NCBI GenBank assembly: GCA_963717515.1
Contig: OY970338.1
Span: 682,001-746,000 of the forward strand
Source: CAYXZQ01 sp963717515
GTDB taxonomy: Archaea; Nanobdellota; Nanobdellia; Woesearchaeales; DSVV01
Length of the DNA: 64,000 nucleotides
Direction: 5' to 3'
In this document: piece by piece, positions 52,351-60,379 of the stretch
Layout: every line of letters begins with the position of its first letter
Numbering within the stretch: the first letter of the stretch is position 1
Notes under the pieces: model-generated
The model's input: the letters and a program-made list of their open reading frames with translations, nothing else
Told to the model about the DNA's origin: nothing
Databases searched by the model: none
Made by a program: the position numbers and the translations under genes

Positions 52351-52586
52351 GTTGCAATGGCCTGGCTCGAGATTAGCATCTTCTTTGACAGTCATGAGAG
52401 ACCATACACCCCATCGTCTGAATTTAGTAAAAATCCAATAGAAGAATTACATAGTTCAGCATATCCTTGGCTAAGGAGGACTAAAATTAGAGGAAAATGC
52501 ATTGCATGCATTGCATTTTCAATGTTTCGAACATTGAGAACATTGGGATGGAGAAATCTGAATTCACTGGATACAGGGCCTGTAAA

Positions 52587-52609
52587 GGCATTATAATGTG
52601 TGCAATGCC
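52587..52609 (-). terminator. Hairpin after the coiled-coil HTH gene
   Basis: GGCATT (52587-52592) and AATGCC (52604-52609) can pair across 11 bases, just beyond the stop at 52612 on the minus strand. It could mark the 3' end of that transcript; no strong U-run follows. Confidence 0.3.
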
Positions 52610-52611
52610 CT

Positions 52612-53358
52612 TCACATGTGCTGTATATTGTAGAGCTTCTTTATTTTTTCCCTGCTGAGTGCAGAGAACAGCTTCACGCCGGAGGGAAGCACATTCTCAT
52701 CAACCAGCCCCCTTTTCTTGAGGCTGTTCATGATGACCCTTACAGTATTTATGCTGTTTCCTGTCTTCTCTGCAATGGACGAATAGCTGACAGGATCCGG
52801 CTCTGAGAGCATCAGATTCAGCAGCTTCTGTTCTGGATTAGTGAGGGATGAATCAGGGATAACTGGAACATCAGGTGCATCTTCTATCATCTTCATCATG
52901 CTTTCCACATGCTTCCTGGTCTCGCCATGGCTGTCTTTTACACCCTTGACTTCAGTCAGGACCATCGACCTGAGTTTCTCCTCCCTCTCGATTAAGTCAT
53001 TGACTTTTCTATACACCTTATCCATGTTATGATGGCTGGAATCAGAAAGGGCCTTTAGGTTCTGCCGGAGTTCGGCAACAGCCTTCTCCTGCTTCTGCAT
53101 ATTTTCATGAAGGAAATTAAGCCACTTGTTTATCCTGCTGATATCCCTGTGCGTGAGCAGCCTGTGCTCATCATAGGCCTTCCTGAGAGAATCATGGATA
53201 TTGTTGAGATATATTATCCATTCCCTGTGCCTGCTGATGTCCTTGCGGACCCCGGAGAATGACCTGCCGATGGATTCCCTGAATTCAGCAAGCTTCCTGT
53301 GAAGCATATCCGCATCCTGACGCAGCTTCTGCCTTGAAAAATTATCAAAAAAACCCAT
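52612..53358 (-). CDS. Coiled-coil protein with C-terminal winged helix
   Basis: A 248-residue protein. Residues about 1-165 are helical and highly charged (NKWLNFLHENMQKQEKAVAE), predicted as coiled coil. Residues about 178-248 form a MarR/TrmB-like winged helix (LTNPEQKLLNLMLSEPDPVS, NSINTVRVIMNSLKKRGLV). DNA binding with oligomerisation through the coiled coil is likely. ATG 53358 is chosen because AAGGTG lies at good distance; ATG 53379 is possible. It sits beside the palindrome-rich region. Confidence 0.75.
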   Translation of the reverse strand: MGFFDNFSRQKLRQDADMLHRKLAEFRESIGRSFSGVRKDISRHREWIIYLNNIHDSLRKAYDEHRLLTHRDISRINKWLNFLHENMQKQEKAVAELRQNLKALSDSSHHNMDKVYRKVNDLIEREEKLRSMVLTEVKGVKDSHGETRKHVESMMKMIEDAPDVPVIPDSSLTNPEQKLLNLMLSEPDPVSYSSIAEKTGNSINTVRVIMNSLKKRGLVDENVLPSGVKLFSALSREKIKKLYNIQHM

Positions 53359-53389
53359 CCTTGACACCTTATTTTCCATAGACTCTTAT

Positions 53390-53902
53390 TTAAATCTTTC
53401 CCAATAGCATGGCATAATCGATCTTTTTGTCAGTCTCGACAACAAGTACATTGTGCCCGGCTTCATACGCATCTGTCAGGCAGACGTCGAATATCTCTGC
53501 ATCCATGTTCTCCCTCATCTTCCTGCCACTGTATCCCCTCTCAGCAAGCCTTGTTTTAAGCTCCGGAAGGCTGCATTTGGTCACTATGCAGAGCTTCACG
53601 TATTCTTTTGGCAGGAAGTGAGACATATGGGAGTCGATCAGCAGCTTCTTTTCTGAATCCTCAATCATCCCAATGAGAACCCTGCTAAGCCTGTCTGGGT
53701 CTATCTCCTCTGTCCTTCTCGTCCGGTCATATCCTTCCGAGAGGCCATGCTTCCCGATGACATCATTGACATCGACATATTCCAGTCCTGACCTGGAAGC
53801 AAGCTCTTTTGCTAGCATTGTCTTGCCTGTTCCTGGAGTGCCTGTGATGATGACTGCCCTTTTCCACTTCCTCAACTCTCTCTTTTTACAGCTTTTTTTC
53901 AT
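53390..53902 (-). CDS. AK6/Fap7-type adenylate kinase-like NTPase
   Basis: A 170-residue P-loop kinase. The Walker A motif GTPGTGKT is at 21-28, with DSHMSHFLP and the LID-side segment KMRENMDAEIFDV that marks the AK6/Fap7 (archaeal/eukaryotic) family. In eukaryotes Fap7 acts in small ribosomal subunit maturation as well as nucleotide phosphotransfer, and the archaeal protein is thought to do likewise. A basic N-terminal stretch of about 14 residues precedes the fold. It lies 31 bases before the coiled-coil HTH gene. Confidence 0.9.
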   Translation of the reverse strand: MKKSCKKRELRKWKRAVIITGTPGTGKTMLAKELASRSGLEYVDVNDVIGKHGLSEGYDRTRRTEEIDPDRLSRVLIGMIEDSEKKLLIDSHMSHFLPKEYVKLCIVTKCSLPELKTRLAERGYSGRKMRENMDAEIFDVCLTDAYEAGHNVLVVETDKKIDYAMLLGKI

Positions 53903-53931
53903 CTTTATCTTTTCATTTTATCTTATCATCT

Positions 53932-54456
53932 TTATCGCATATACGACTGCCCTTCTTTGTAGATTTTCTGGAAGACATGTACAAATACATCGCCTGGAAC
54001 AGGAATCCCTGCACTTATGAAGGCCTTTGCTAGGCTTAGACCTACTACCTCCCTGTCTCCGTCAGACTTGAACCGCATGAGGCTTCTGAGGGTGTGGCTG
54101 CAGAGGAAATCATTGTTGATATTGAGAGCGACACCCTTGTCACCCTTCTTCACATTGAGATTCCTCATATCCACAGAGATTTCATCCAGCTTCCATGAAG
54201 CACCCTCCCTCACAAACCCATGACAGGACAGGACCCAGCCGAGAAGGCTCTCAGCAATCTCCTTCGGCGACATCCTGTCTATTGATTCCGCATCATTGCC
54301 TATATGGGCGTAGTATTCGAGATCCAGGGTCCTCTCAGGGAAATAGACCCTGCCAAGGTATCTCCCTACCCTCTGCCTGCTCCCTTTTCCGGTCCACCTG
54401 TTCCTTACTAAGTAAGCGTAGCTGTTATTCTTTATCCTCTTGACCCTGATGAACAT
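53932..54456 (-). CDS. Conserved-looking hypothetical protein (FIRVKRIKNNSYAYL start)
   Basis: A 174-residue protein with a basic N-terminal domain (FIRVKRIKNNSYAYLVRNRW, then a Lys/Arg-rich strand GSRQRVGRYLGRVY) that looks nucleic-acid binding. A helical remainder follows (LRSLMRFK, SLAKAFISAGIPVP). I recall similar N-termini in other small archaeal genomes but cannot name a function. ATG 54456 is chosen because a TATA box (54479-54489) is centred 28 bases before it; the frame reaching 54504 would start upstream of that promoter. Confidence 0.7.
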   Translation of the reverse strand: MFIRVKRIKNNSYAYLVRNRWTGKGSRQRVGRYLGRVYFPERTLDLEYYAHIGNDAESIDRMSPKEIAESLLGWVLSCHGFVREGASWKLDEISVDMRNLNVKKGDKGVALNINNDFLCSHTLRSLMRFKSDGDREVVGLSLAKAFISAGIPVPGDVFVHVFQKIYKEGQSYMR

Positions 54457-54478
54457 GAATTGAGTTAGGCACCATGAG

Positions 54479-54489
54479 ATATATAAAAT
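54479..54489 (-). promoter_or_regulatory. TATA box for the gene at 54456
   Basis: Plus-strand ATATATAAAAT, an ATTTTATATAT box on the minus strand, centred about 28 bases before ATG 54456; likely leaderless. Confidence 0.5.
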
Positions 54490-54537
54490 TTTCCATAGCA
54501 GCAAAGTTATTCTACCCTCTTAAGGATTGATCTCTGC

Positions 54538-56643
54538 TTATCCATTTTTTTTAGAATCCTTGTGCTTCTGGCTCAGTTTCTCATATGTTTTTGCCGCTGC
54601 AGAGATTACTTTTGCCATGCTTTTGCTGGTTTTCGCCTTCCTGATTTTTGAGGCGAGATCAGAATTTCCTAGGACATCCCGGACCCACTCGGCGAACTCA
54701 TTCTTCTCCTCAGTAACATAGTCCCTGAATGCCTCATCATTGAGGCTTGCAACGAATTCTGCCAGCTTCACCAGGTCGGGTATCTTCTGCCTGTCCCTTG
54801 TCTCGAAATATTCCTTCTCGTCGATATTCTGGTATTTTGTGACTAGCTCGCTCTCTAGCAGTATCTGCTTCTGGACCCTGAGTTCCCTCCTTGCGATATA
54901 GCCGCCCCACTGGAGGAGGTAGGTCCTCTTCATCAGCTTATGGGTCAGCATGACCAGCAGGAATACAGATATGATGTATACAAGCATCAGATAAAGGTCG
55001 TTTCCCAGTCCGCCGACCGGGACCCTGTGGACCATGGTCTTCCTCAGCAATTCTGTGCCGACGAGAAATGGATTGTATGTCCTTGCTATGTTTGCTACAT
55101 AGGGCGGCATCCTCTCGATGGGAAATATCAGGTCTGAGACGAACAGGAGGACGCTTCCAAGAGAGATTGATGCCAGGGTACCTGTCTCCTCAGTGTTGAA
55201 GAGGTTGCCCACAGCCATGCCGATGAGGGAGAAAAGGCTTGTCAGCAGGAACAGGATGAAGAGTGTGGATCTCAGGTTGGTCATTATGTCCTTATGGAAA
55301 TAGAGAGCGAACAGCGAAAGTACAATTGCCAACTGGACTAAGAGGATGGCCATTGTGGTCAGGTAAGTCCCGAAGACGAAAGTCATGTCGCTTGTCGGCG
55401 TGACAAAGTTTCTGAAATGTGCCCTGGAAGTTTTCTCCATGATGACCAGCGTCGATGAAAGCATCAAGCCGATGAACATCACAAGCAAGACCACCAGGTA
55501 GGGAAAATAGAAATTCAGCTGTGTGTCCGACTTATCGATAATGACAGGTTCGACCTTCTTCTTAATGGGATTAGTGATCGATTCAAGATTTGTTACCTGG
55601 GTTGAGGCGATGTTCGAATATATGGCATTGAAAGTGTCCTCGATAGCTGAAACCCTTGCCATGCTCCTGTCAAGCCCGGTATTTATCGATTTTATCTCCT
55701 GCACTGCTACGTCCCTGTCTTTAGATGCCTGGGAGAACCTGGCATCAAATTCCCTGAGCCCCTTTTTCAAGCCGGATATGCTGCTCTCCACTTCGGACGT
55801 GTTTATGTCCTGCGACTCGTTCAGCTGGTCCCTGAGGTCATTAAGCTTGTCCCCACTTTCATTCAGCTTGTCGAGCAGGTCGTTTTCATCTGAGCTGCTC
55901 ATATTCATGTCTCTTATATCGTCTTCAAGCCCGGATATAAGGTCCTTTGCCTCGCTTATTGAATCATCTGCGATCGACCTGATATCATCGATTGAATTGG
56001 AAAGGTCTCTGACCCCACTGTCAAGCTTGTCGATGCCCAGGTCTCCATAATCGAAGTTGAGGTCAAGCCCGCTAACCTCGCTGGATATCCTGTTGACATC
56101 AGACTTCAGCGCCTTATTCTCACTCACAAGGTCTGAAATCGTCTTTGACTGGTTCGTTATGCTTCCCTGGGTCTGGTTGAGCTTCTGGAGAAGCTCCTCT
56201 GTCATCCCCTGTGACAGTTGAAGTGCACGCTTGTTGAAGTCCCGGTCGATCGAGTCTATCACTGTCTGGTACAGGTTAATCTTTGAATTATCGACCAGGA
56301 ACGTTATCTCGCTGACATTCGTATTGCTTATCCTGAAATCCTCTGGGAATATTATGCAGATATGCTCTGTCCCAGATGCTATATCCTGCCTGCAGCCTTC
56401 CTCAGAGTTATATGGAGTCAGGGTATAATTGCTGTCCTGAAGGACCTTGATAAAAGAGCTGGTGAGCTCATTGCTTTCAGGGGTAAAATACCCAACATTT
56501 ATCCTGACCATGCCAGAACTGTTCAGGGCTACACCTACGATAAGCATGATGAGGAGGGGGCCGAAGATGATAATGAGCGCGGATATCCTGGACCGGAAGA
56601 TGAGCAGCAGGTTCTTCCAGATTATGCTTGAGATCTTCCTCAT
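54538..56643 (-). CDS. ABC-2 type transporter permease with long extracellular coiled coil
   Basis: A 701-residue membrane protein. One N-terminal helix (ALIIIFGPLLIMLIVGVAL) is followed by an external region of about 340 residues rich in coiled coil (LDLNFDYGDLGIDKLD, DLISGLEDDIRDMN). Five or so more helices (about 380-590) and a charged cytoplasmic tail of about 110 residues complete it. The layout resembles YhgE/Pip and ABC-2 exporters. It overlaps the ATPase stop by four bases (ATGA), so the two form one exporter. Cargo unknown. Confidence 0.85.
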   Translation of the reverse strand: MRKISSIIWKNLLLIFRSRISALIIIFGPLLIMLIVGVALNSSGMVRINVGYFTPESNELTSSFIKVLQDSNYTLTPYNSEEGCRQDIASGTEHICIIFPEDFRISNTNVSEITFLVDNSKINLYQTVIDSIDRDFNKRALQLSQGMTEELLQKLNQTQGSITNQSKTISDLVSENKALKSDVNRISSEVSGLDLNFDYGDLGIDKLDSGVRDLSNSIDDIRSIADDSISEAKDLISGLEDDIRDMNMSSSDENDLLDKLNESGDKLNDLRDQLNESQDINTSEVESSISGLKKGLREFDARFSQASKDRDVAVQEIKSINTGLDRSMARVSAIEDTFNAIYSNIASTQVTNLESITNPIKKKVEPVIIDKSDTQLNFYFPYLVVLLVMFIGLMLSSTLVIMEKTSRAHFRNFVTPTSDMTFVFGTYLTTMAILLVQLAIVLSLFALYFHKDIMTNLRSTLFILFLLTSLFSLIGMAVGNLFNTEETGTLASISLGSVLLFVSDLIFPIERMPPYVANIARTYNPFLVGTELLRKTMVHRVPVGGLGNDLYLMLVYIISVFLLVMLTHKLMKRTYLLQWGGYIARRELRVQKQILLESELVTKYQNIDEKEYFETRDRQKIPDLVKLAEFVASLNDEAFRDYVTEEKNEFAEWVRDVLGNSDLASKIRKAKTSKSMAKVISAAAKTYEKLSQKHKDSKKNG

Positions 56644-57632
56644 TTTTTGCCCTCGATGAGCCTCTCCAGGACCTCCTGGAGCGTCGGCTTCTCTACAACG
56701 ACATCGATAAGTATCTCATCCATCTGCTCAAGGATATGCAGGACTTCATGGAGGGATGTCTCTGCCTTCTGGGTGTAGATGATGAGCTTGTTGTCCTCGA
56801 TTGCCATCCTCTTGATTGCCAGCTGCCTGGTGTCCTTCTTCAGGGCATTGATTATCTTTGCATATCTTCCCGGACTGGTCTCAAGCCTTATCTCCTCTTC
56901 CTTGGAATAGAAGTTCTTTATCTCATTAGGTGTCCCTGCCCTGATTATCTGCCCGTCATAAAGTATGCCAACCCGGTCGCAGAGGAGCTCAAGCTCATCG
57001 AGGAAATGCGATGAGAGGACGATGGTCGTCCCTTTCTCATTAATCTGCTTTATCAGGTACCACATCTGTTTCCTGAGTATCGGGTCAAGGTCTGCTGTCG
57101 GCTCGTCCAGTATGAGGACTTTTGGGTCATGGATCAGTGCGCAGGCTATGTCAAGACGCTTCTGCATCCCACCTGAAAGGTTCTTTGCTGCAAGCTTCCT
57201 TGCCTCATAGAGACCCATCAGCTGGAGAAGTATCTCTGCATTGGTCTTCCTGACATCATTCGACAGATTGTAGAGCTTGCCGAAATAATGGAGGTTCTCG
57301 ACACATGAGAGCTTATGATAGAAAGACGGGGCCTGGGCAGCGAAGCCGAAGGATTTCTTGACATCATCAATGTTCTTGAACACAGACCTGTATGATATCC
57401 TGTCATCATTGTACTCAAGCAGGTGCTCCAGCTTGAAAAGTACATCCCCGCCTTCGGGCTGGAGAAAGCCGATAAGGGTGTTGAGCAATGTCGTCTTGCC
57501 TGAGCCGGAAAGCCCGATTATCCCGAATATCTCCCCTGACCGTATATCCAGGTTGACCTTGTTCAGGACAGTCCTCCTGCCGAATCTCTTCGTGACATCT
57601 GAAATCTTCAGAACGATGTTGGCCATTATCAT
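56640..57632 (-). CDS. ABC transporter ATP-binding protein
   Basis: A 330-residue ATPase powering the adjacent permease. Walker A GLSGSGKTT, signature LSGGMQKRLDIACAL, Walker B VLILDEPTADLDP and the switch His in SSHFLDELE are all intact. A C-terminal extension of about 90 residues carries a regulatory-looking domain. ATG 57626 is an alternative start two codons in. A TATA-like ATTAATAAAT lies 20-25 bases upstream. The gene is preceded by a membrane-anchored HTH gene. Confidence 0.92.
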   Translation of the reverse strand: MIMANIVLKISDVTKRFGRRTVLNKVNLDIRSGEIFGIIGLSGSGKTTLLNTLIGFLQPEGGDVLFKLEHLLEYNDDRISYRSVFKNIDDVKKSFGFAAQAPSFYHKLSCVENLHYFGKLYNLSNDVRKTNAEILLQLMGLYEARKLAAKNLSGGMQKRLDIACALIHDPKVLILDEPTADLDPILRKQMWYLIKQINEKGTTIVLSSHFLDELELLCDRVGILYDGQIIRAGTPNEIKNFYSKEEEIRLETSPGRYAKIINALKKDTRQLAIKRMAIEDNKLIIYTQKAETSLHEVLHILEQMDEILIDVVVEKPTLQEVLERLIEGKK

Positions 57633-57689
57633 GCAAGAATGTGCAAGTCTATTAATAAATATGTTGTTTAACTACATGGTGGTAATAAG

Positions 57690-58343
57690 TCAGGAGTCCT
57701 TCCTGCCATGGATATATTCGATGATTATGAAGATAATCACGGCGAATAAGGCACCATAGAGGAACAATAATGCAGGATTCACCAGCAGCACATTCTGCAT
57801 ATGCTCTGCTGCCCTGGGGATGACCTCCTGGCCTGCAATGCCAGTAGCAATGGAAGTGTCAGCAGCTTTTTCTGCAAGCAACGGAGCCGGCCGGGCAGCC
57901 TGTAGCAATTCATTGCTACCTGCAGCAAATTCTCCGGTCCTGCCTGCAATCAAAGAGACCAGCTGAATAAGGCCTGCACAGGCCACTGATATAAGCGCGA
58001 CAGGCAGTATCTTTCTGAGTTTATCCCTCAGTGTCTCCGGTGTGTTTTTAGGGGCGATTATTACATATTTATTTGCGAGAGAATAATGGTTGACCTCCTT
58101 TCCCTTCTCAGAATAATGGAACTCATCAGCCTGGATTAGCTTTGCCTGCATAAGGGCCTTGAGGTTATAATCGACTGTCGATATGGGCAGGCCAAGCTTC
58201 TTTGCAATAGCTGTCTCAGTGTCATCCTTTACAGATGCAAGATGGTCCAATATCCGCCTAGAGGTGTCATTGCTTATGACCTGTGCAAGCTTCTTCGCCT
58301 CTGCTTCCCTGAGGGACACAAGGAGAAAATTCTCTTTTGCCAT
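57690..58343 (-). CDS. Winged-helix regulator with two C-terminal membrane helices
   Basis: A 217-residue protein. Residues about 18-95 are an ArsR-like winged helix (ISNDTSRRILDHLAS, LGLPISTVDYNLKALMQ). Two hydrophobic segments follow (about 113-134, LPVALISVACAGLIQLV; and 186-210, PALLFLYGALFAVIIF), with an external loop of about 50 residues between them. It is placed to sense membrane or external state and may control the ABC exporter 58 bases downstream. No phosphorylation motif. Confidence 0.8.
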   Translation of the reverse strand: MAKENFLLVSLREAEAKKLAQVISNDTSRRILDHLASVKDDTETAIAKKLGLPISTVDYNLKALMQAKLIQADEFHYSEKGKEVNHYSLANKYVIIAPKNTPETLRDKLRKILPVALISVACAGLIQLVSLIAGRTGEFAAGSNELLQAARPAPLLAEKAADTSIATGIAGQEVIPRAAEHMQNVLLVNPALLFLYGALFAVIIFIIIEYIHGRKDS

Positions 58344-58362
58344 GGGAAAGGTGAATGCATGG

Positions 58363-58374
58363 TTTTATATATAA
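58363..58374 (-). promoter_or_regulatory. TATA box for the membrane HTH gene
   Basis: TTTTATATATAA (plus strand) is centred 25 bases before ATG 58343 on the minus strand; leaderless start likely. Confidence 0.55.
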
Positions 58375-58386
58375 TTTATCATAGGT

Positions 58387-58827
58387 TCAATCAGGACTGA
58401 AGCCTTGGAAAACCTTCCTGAATTCTTTGACAGATGCTTCAATTTCAGCAGGACCGAGGTCTTTTTTTATCGAGGGATCCCGATGGAAAAGATGATACTC
58501 TGGCAGGGAATCACCTTTGTAGCGGGGCATTATGTGGAAATGCAGATGCTCGATTGTCTGGCCTGCGCAGTCACCTTCGTTGAGCCCGTAATTGAAACCG
58601 TCAGGACAAAGGTAAGAATCAAGCTTTTCTGATACATGCTTCATTGTCAAAAGCATGCTGCCTGCTTCTTCTTCTGACAATTCCCTTATTCTTTTGACAT
58701 GCCTCTTCGGGACCACAAGACACTGACCTTTGTTGGCAGGCCTGATGTTATAGATGACATGTTCTGTCCCTGTCTCATATATCTTATGTTTCCGGATTAT
58801 GTCTACATCGCAGAAAGGGCATTTCAT
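58387..58827 (-). CDS. HIT-family nucleotide hydrolase/transferase
   Basis: A 146-residue histidine-triad protein. The N-terminal CPFCDVDI is a half zinc site, and the triad reads HLHFHIMP near residues 99-106, with GQTIEHLH before it. Such enzymes cleave nucleoside phosphoramidates or dinucleoside polyphosphates. GGAGGACC precedes ATG 58827; a longer frame to 58932 would overlap the upstream gene and lacks support. Confidence 0.9.
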   Translation of the reverse strand: MKCPFCDVDIIRKHKIYETGTEHVIYNIRPANKGQCLVVPKRHVKRIRELSEEEAGSMLLTMKHVSEKLDSYLCPDGFNYGLNEGDCAGQTIEHLHFHIMPRYKGDSLPEYHLFHRDPSIKKDLGPAEIEASVKEFRKVFQGFSPD

Positions 58828-58885
58828 GTGGATTGGTCCTCCAGGATGAATGATATGCTTTGTCAAAGAGTGCAGAAGGCGATTC

Positions 58886-59350
58886 TCAGCCGAAATAGCT
58901 GGACGTGTCAGTTTCAGCAATCTCCTCCACACCCCATGAATCCCTGAGCTTCTTCATGATCGCAGTTAGCCTGTCCCTCAGCCCCGGCCAGCTGCTGTAG
59001 ATCTCATTAATGAATCCTGCCTCGTCCTTCTCGCTTGATTCGATGTCGAGGATGTTTGATTTCCGTATGCTTTCCATGAGCTTTGCATACAGGTCATAGA
59101 GCCCCTTCTTCTCGTCGTCGTTGAAGAACTTGAATTCATGGTAAGAGCTTATCGTGGAATTAGGGTGGATGAGCTCCTCAAGTATCTCAGCATTTGCCTT
59201 GATCCTGCCGATTATCTGCCGCCTGATCTCTCTAAGGAGGAAGCTATGGCTCTCGATTGCGGATATCTCAAAAAGCTCATCAAGCCTCTGATATTCAGGC
59301 AGCGAATTCCTCTTTTTCAGCTTTTCGTATATGTCCTTATGGTCTTCCAT
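58886..59350 (-). CDS. Hypothetical helical protein
   Basis: A 154-residue, charged, mostly helical protein (DIYEKLKKRNSLPEYQRLDE, HSFLLREIRRQIIGRIKANA) with no cysteine and no membrane segment. Family not recognised. It lies between the small zinc-ribbon gene (22 bases upstream) and the HIT gene on the same strand, so it is probably co-transcribed with them. Confidence 0.65.
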   Translation of the reverse strand: MEDHKDIYEKLKKRNSLPEYQRLDELFEISAIESHSFLLREIRRQIIGRIKANAEILEELIHPNSTISSYHEFKFFNDDEKKGLYDLYAKLMESIRKSNILDIESSEKDEAGFINEIYSSWPGLRDRLTAIMKKLRDSWGVEEIAETDTSSYFG

Positions 59351-59372
59351 GAAAACCAGAGAAGATGCAGTA

Positions 59373-59510
59373 TCAATTTAAAGCTTTCTGTTTGCACATG
59401 AGGCAGATTGTCTGTTCCTTCCAGCCTTCTTCTGTCTCGACATGCTCGACCCTGAATACCAGGGAATGGCATTTAGGACATGAGCCATCATATAAAGATG
59501 CGAACGACAT
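59373..59510 (-). CDS. 45-residue zinc-ribbon protein
   Basis: A short gene coding for 45 residues with CPKC at 11-14 and CLMC at 36-39, the spacing of a single zinc ribbon with about 21 residues between the pairs. A GGGGGT ribosome site lies five bases before ATG 59510. It is followed 22 bases later by the helical hypothetical gene. Small ribbons of this sort bind RNA, DNA or protein partners; which one cannot be told. Confidence 0.7.
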   Translation of the reverse strand: MSFASLYDGSCPKCHSLVFRVEHVETEEGWKEQTICLMCKQKALN

Positions 59511-59990
59511 ATTTTACCCCCAACCATGCATGTTTCCATGGCCTGATAATTTCATTCAAATCACAGACTGATAAATCTGTTAACAATCAACGCCCCCTGT
59601 CAGGGATGTAAGGTGTTGCCATTTATAAATGTTTCGTTTTTTGTCACTAGTTGGTAGAGAAAAATGACAGAATATGGCAAACCTTATGAGAAATCTTGGC
59701 TGCATCAGTCATGATTGATACACGAAATATTTATATAGTCATGAATGGATGGAACTGCTCGAAATGGCAAAAAAATCATCTGCCGGCAAAACAATAAACT
59801 TTAAATATGAGTTCAAAAAAACAAACAACAAAACATTAATCGAGGAATGGTATGTATCGTAATTGATGAAAATGAATCGGACAGTTTTTGCGGACAGAGT
59901 AATACCTTTAGAAAGTTTTCACTATAATTCTCAATATAATATTCTTGATTGCTCATATGCATCTCTTGTGGGCTCCCTGGGAGGTGGAAG
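59511..59990. other. Promoter-rich intergenic region before the polyamine operon
   Basis: About 480 AT-rich bases with several TATA-like boxes: near 59618-59630 (CATTTATAAAT), 59726-59737 (AATATTTATATA) and 59933-59942 (AATATAATAT). The last fits the polyamine operon. The middle one fits a small frame at 59764. The first is followed by only a 16-codon frame (ATG 59663). No tRNA or other known RNA was seen, but a small RNA would fit here. Confidence 0.5.
59764..59862 (+). CDS. Possible 32-residue small protein
   Basis: ATG 59764 opens a 32-codon frame (MAKKSSAGKTINFKYEF, ending EEWYVS) that lies about 32 bases after a TATA box (59726-59737). An in-frame ATG at 59749 would add five residues. 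The product alternates polar and hydrophobic residues like a beta hairpin. No ribosome binding site; it could be translated from a near-leaderless message. Short length keeps confidence low. Confidence 0.35.
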   Translation: MAKKSSAGKTINFKYEFKKTNNKTLIEEWYVS

Positions 59991-60377
59991 ATGAAATCCC
60001 TCGGAAACCACCTGCTAGTTGAACTATATTCCTGCGATACAGACATAATCAATGACAAGGACAGGGTCGAGAAGATACTTAACAAGGCTGCTGACATCTC
60101 CGGTGCGACTGTAGTAAAATCAGTCTTCCACAGGTTCAATCCTCATGGAGTATCAGGAGTCATCGTGATTGCTGAGTCGCATTTCTCCATCCACACATGG
60201 CCTGAATTCGGGTACTGCGCGCTTGACATATTCACATGCGGGGACAAGATCGACAATTACAAAGCCCTTGCTTACCTGAAGAAGGAATTCAAGACAAAGA
60301 ACATTTCAGTGGTCGAGAGCAAGAGAGGGATCCTTGATATGCCTGTCGAGAAGATAAAGCACAAGCCCGGAGGATGA
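59991..60377 (+). CDS. speD: S-adenosylmethionine decarboxylase proenzyme
   Basis: A 128-residue pyruvoyl enzyme that makes decarboxylated AdoMet, the aminopropyl donor. It self-cleaves between Glu62 and Ser63 (AESHFSIHTWPE); His68 and Cys83 (FTCGD) take the positions known from the Thermotoga enzyme. GGAGGTG lies four bases before ATG 59991; an upstream start is not supported. First in a three-gene polyamine operon; its stop overlaps an upstream-reading start of the paralogue. Confidence 0.95.
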   Translation: MKSLGNHLLVELYSCDTDIINDKDRVEKILNKAADISGATVVKSVFHRFNPHGVSGVIVIAESHFSIHTWPEFGYCALDIFTCGDKIDNYKALAYLKKEFKTKNISVVESKRGILDMPVEKIKHKPGG

Positions 60378-60379
60378 AG

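Larger units (their letters stand above)
51935..52611. repeat. Gene-free, palindrome-rich intergenic region
   Basis: About 680 bases with no convincing gene. It holds a short tandem repeat (52095-52139), AATATCC-containing AT-rich repeats (52200-52270), two large perfect palindromes built from TGCAATG/CATTGC (52300-52350), a third imperfect one (52347-52362), another imperfect one (52496-52521), a small hairpin (52520-52534) and a hairpin beside the next stop codon (52587-52609). An 88-codon frame at 52330-52596 runs through the palindromes and is not credible. Confidence 0.7.

Noticed and set aside
52300..52362. CRISPR-like repeat array
   Set aside because: The units are contiguous palindromes with no regular unique spacers, and no cas genes are near.
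52330..52596. 88-codon frame in the palindrome region
   Set aside because: It begins inside the 26-base palindrome and runs through other repeats. It has no promoter or ribosome site, and its composition (MQCIAMAVAMAW, GKCIACIAFSM) simply reflects the repeat.
59511..59990. tRNA or known small RNA in the gap
   Set aside because: No cloverleaf, TTCGA-type loop or other recognisable RNA motif could be found by eye.
59813..60139. 108-codon minus-strand frame
   Set aside because: It overlaps the start of speD antisense and has no supporting start signals.
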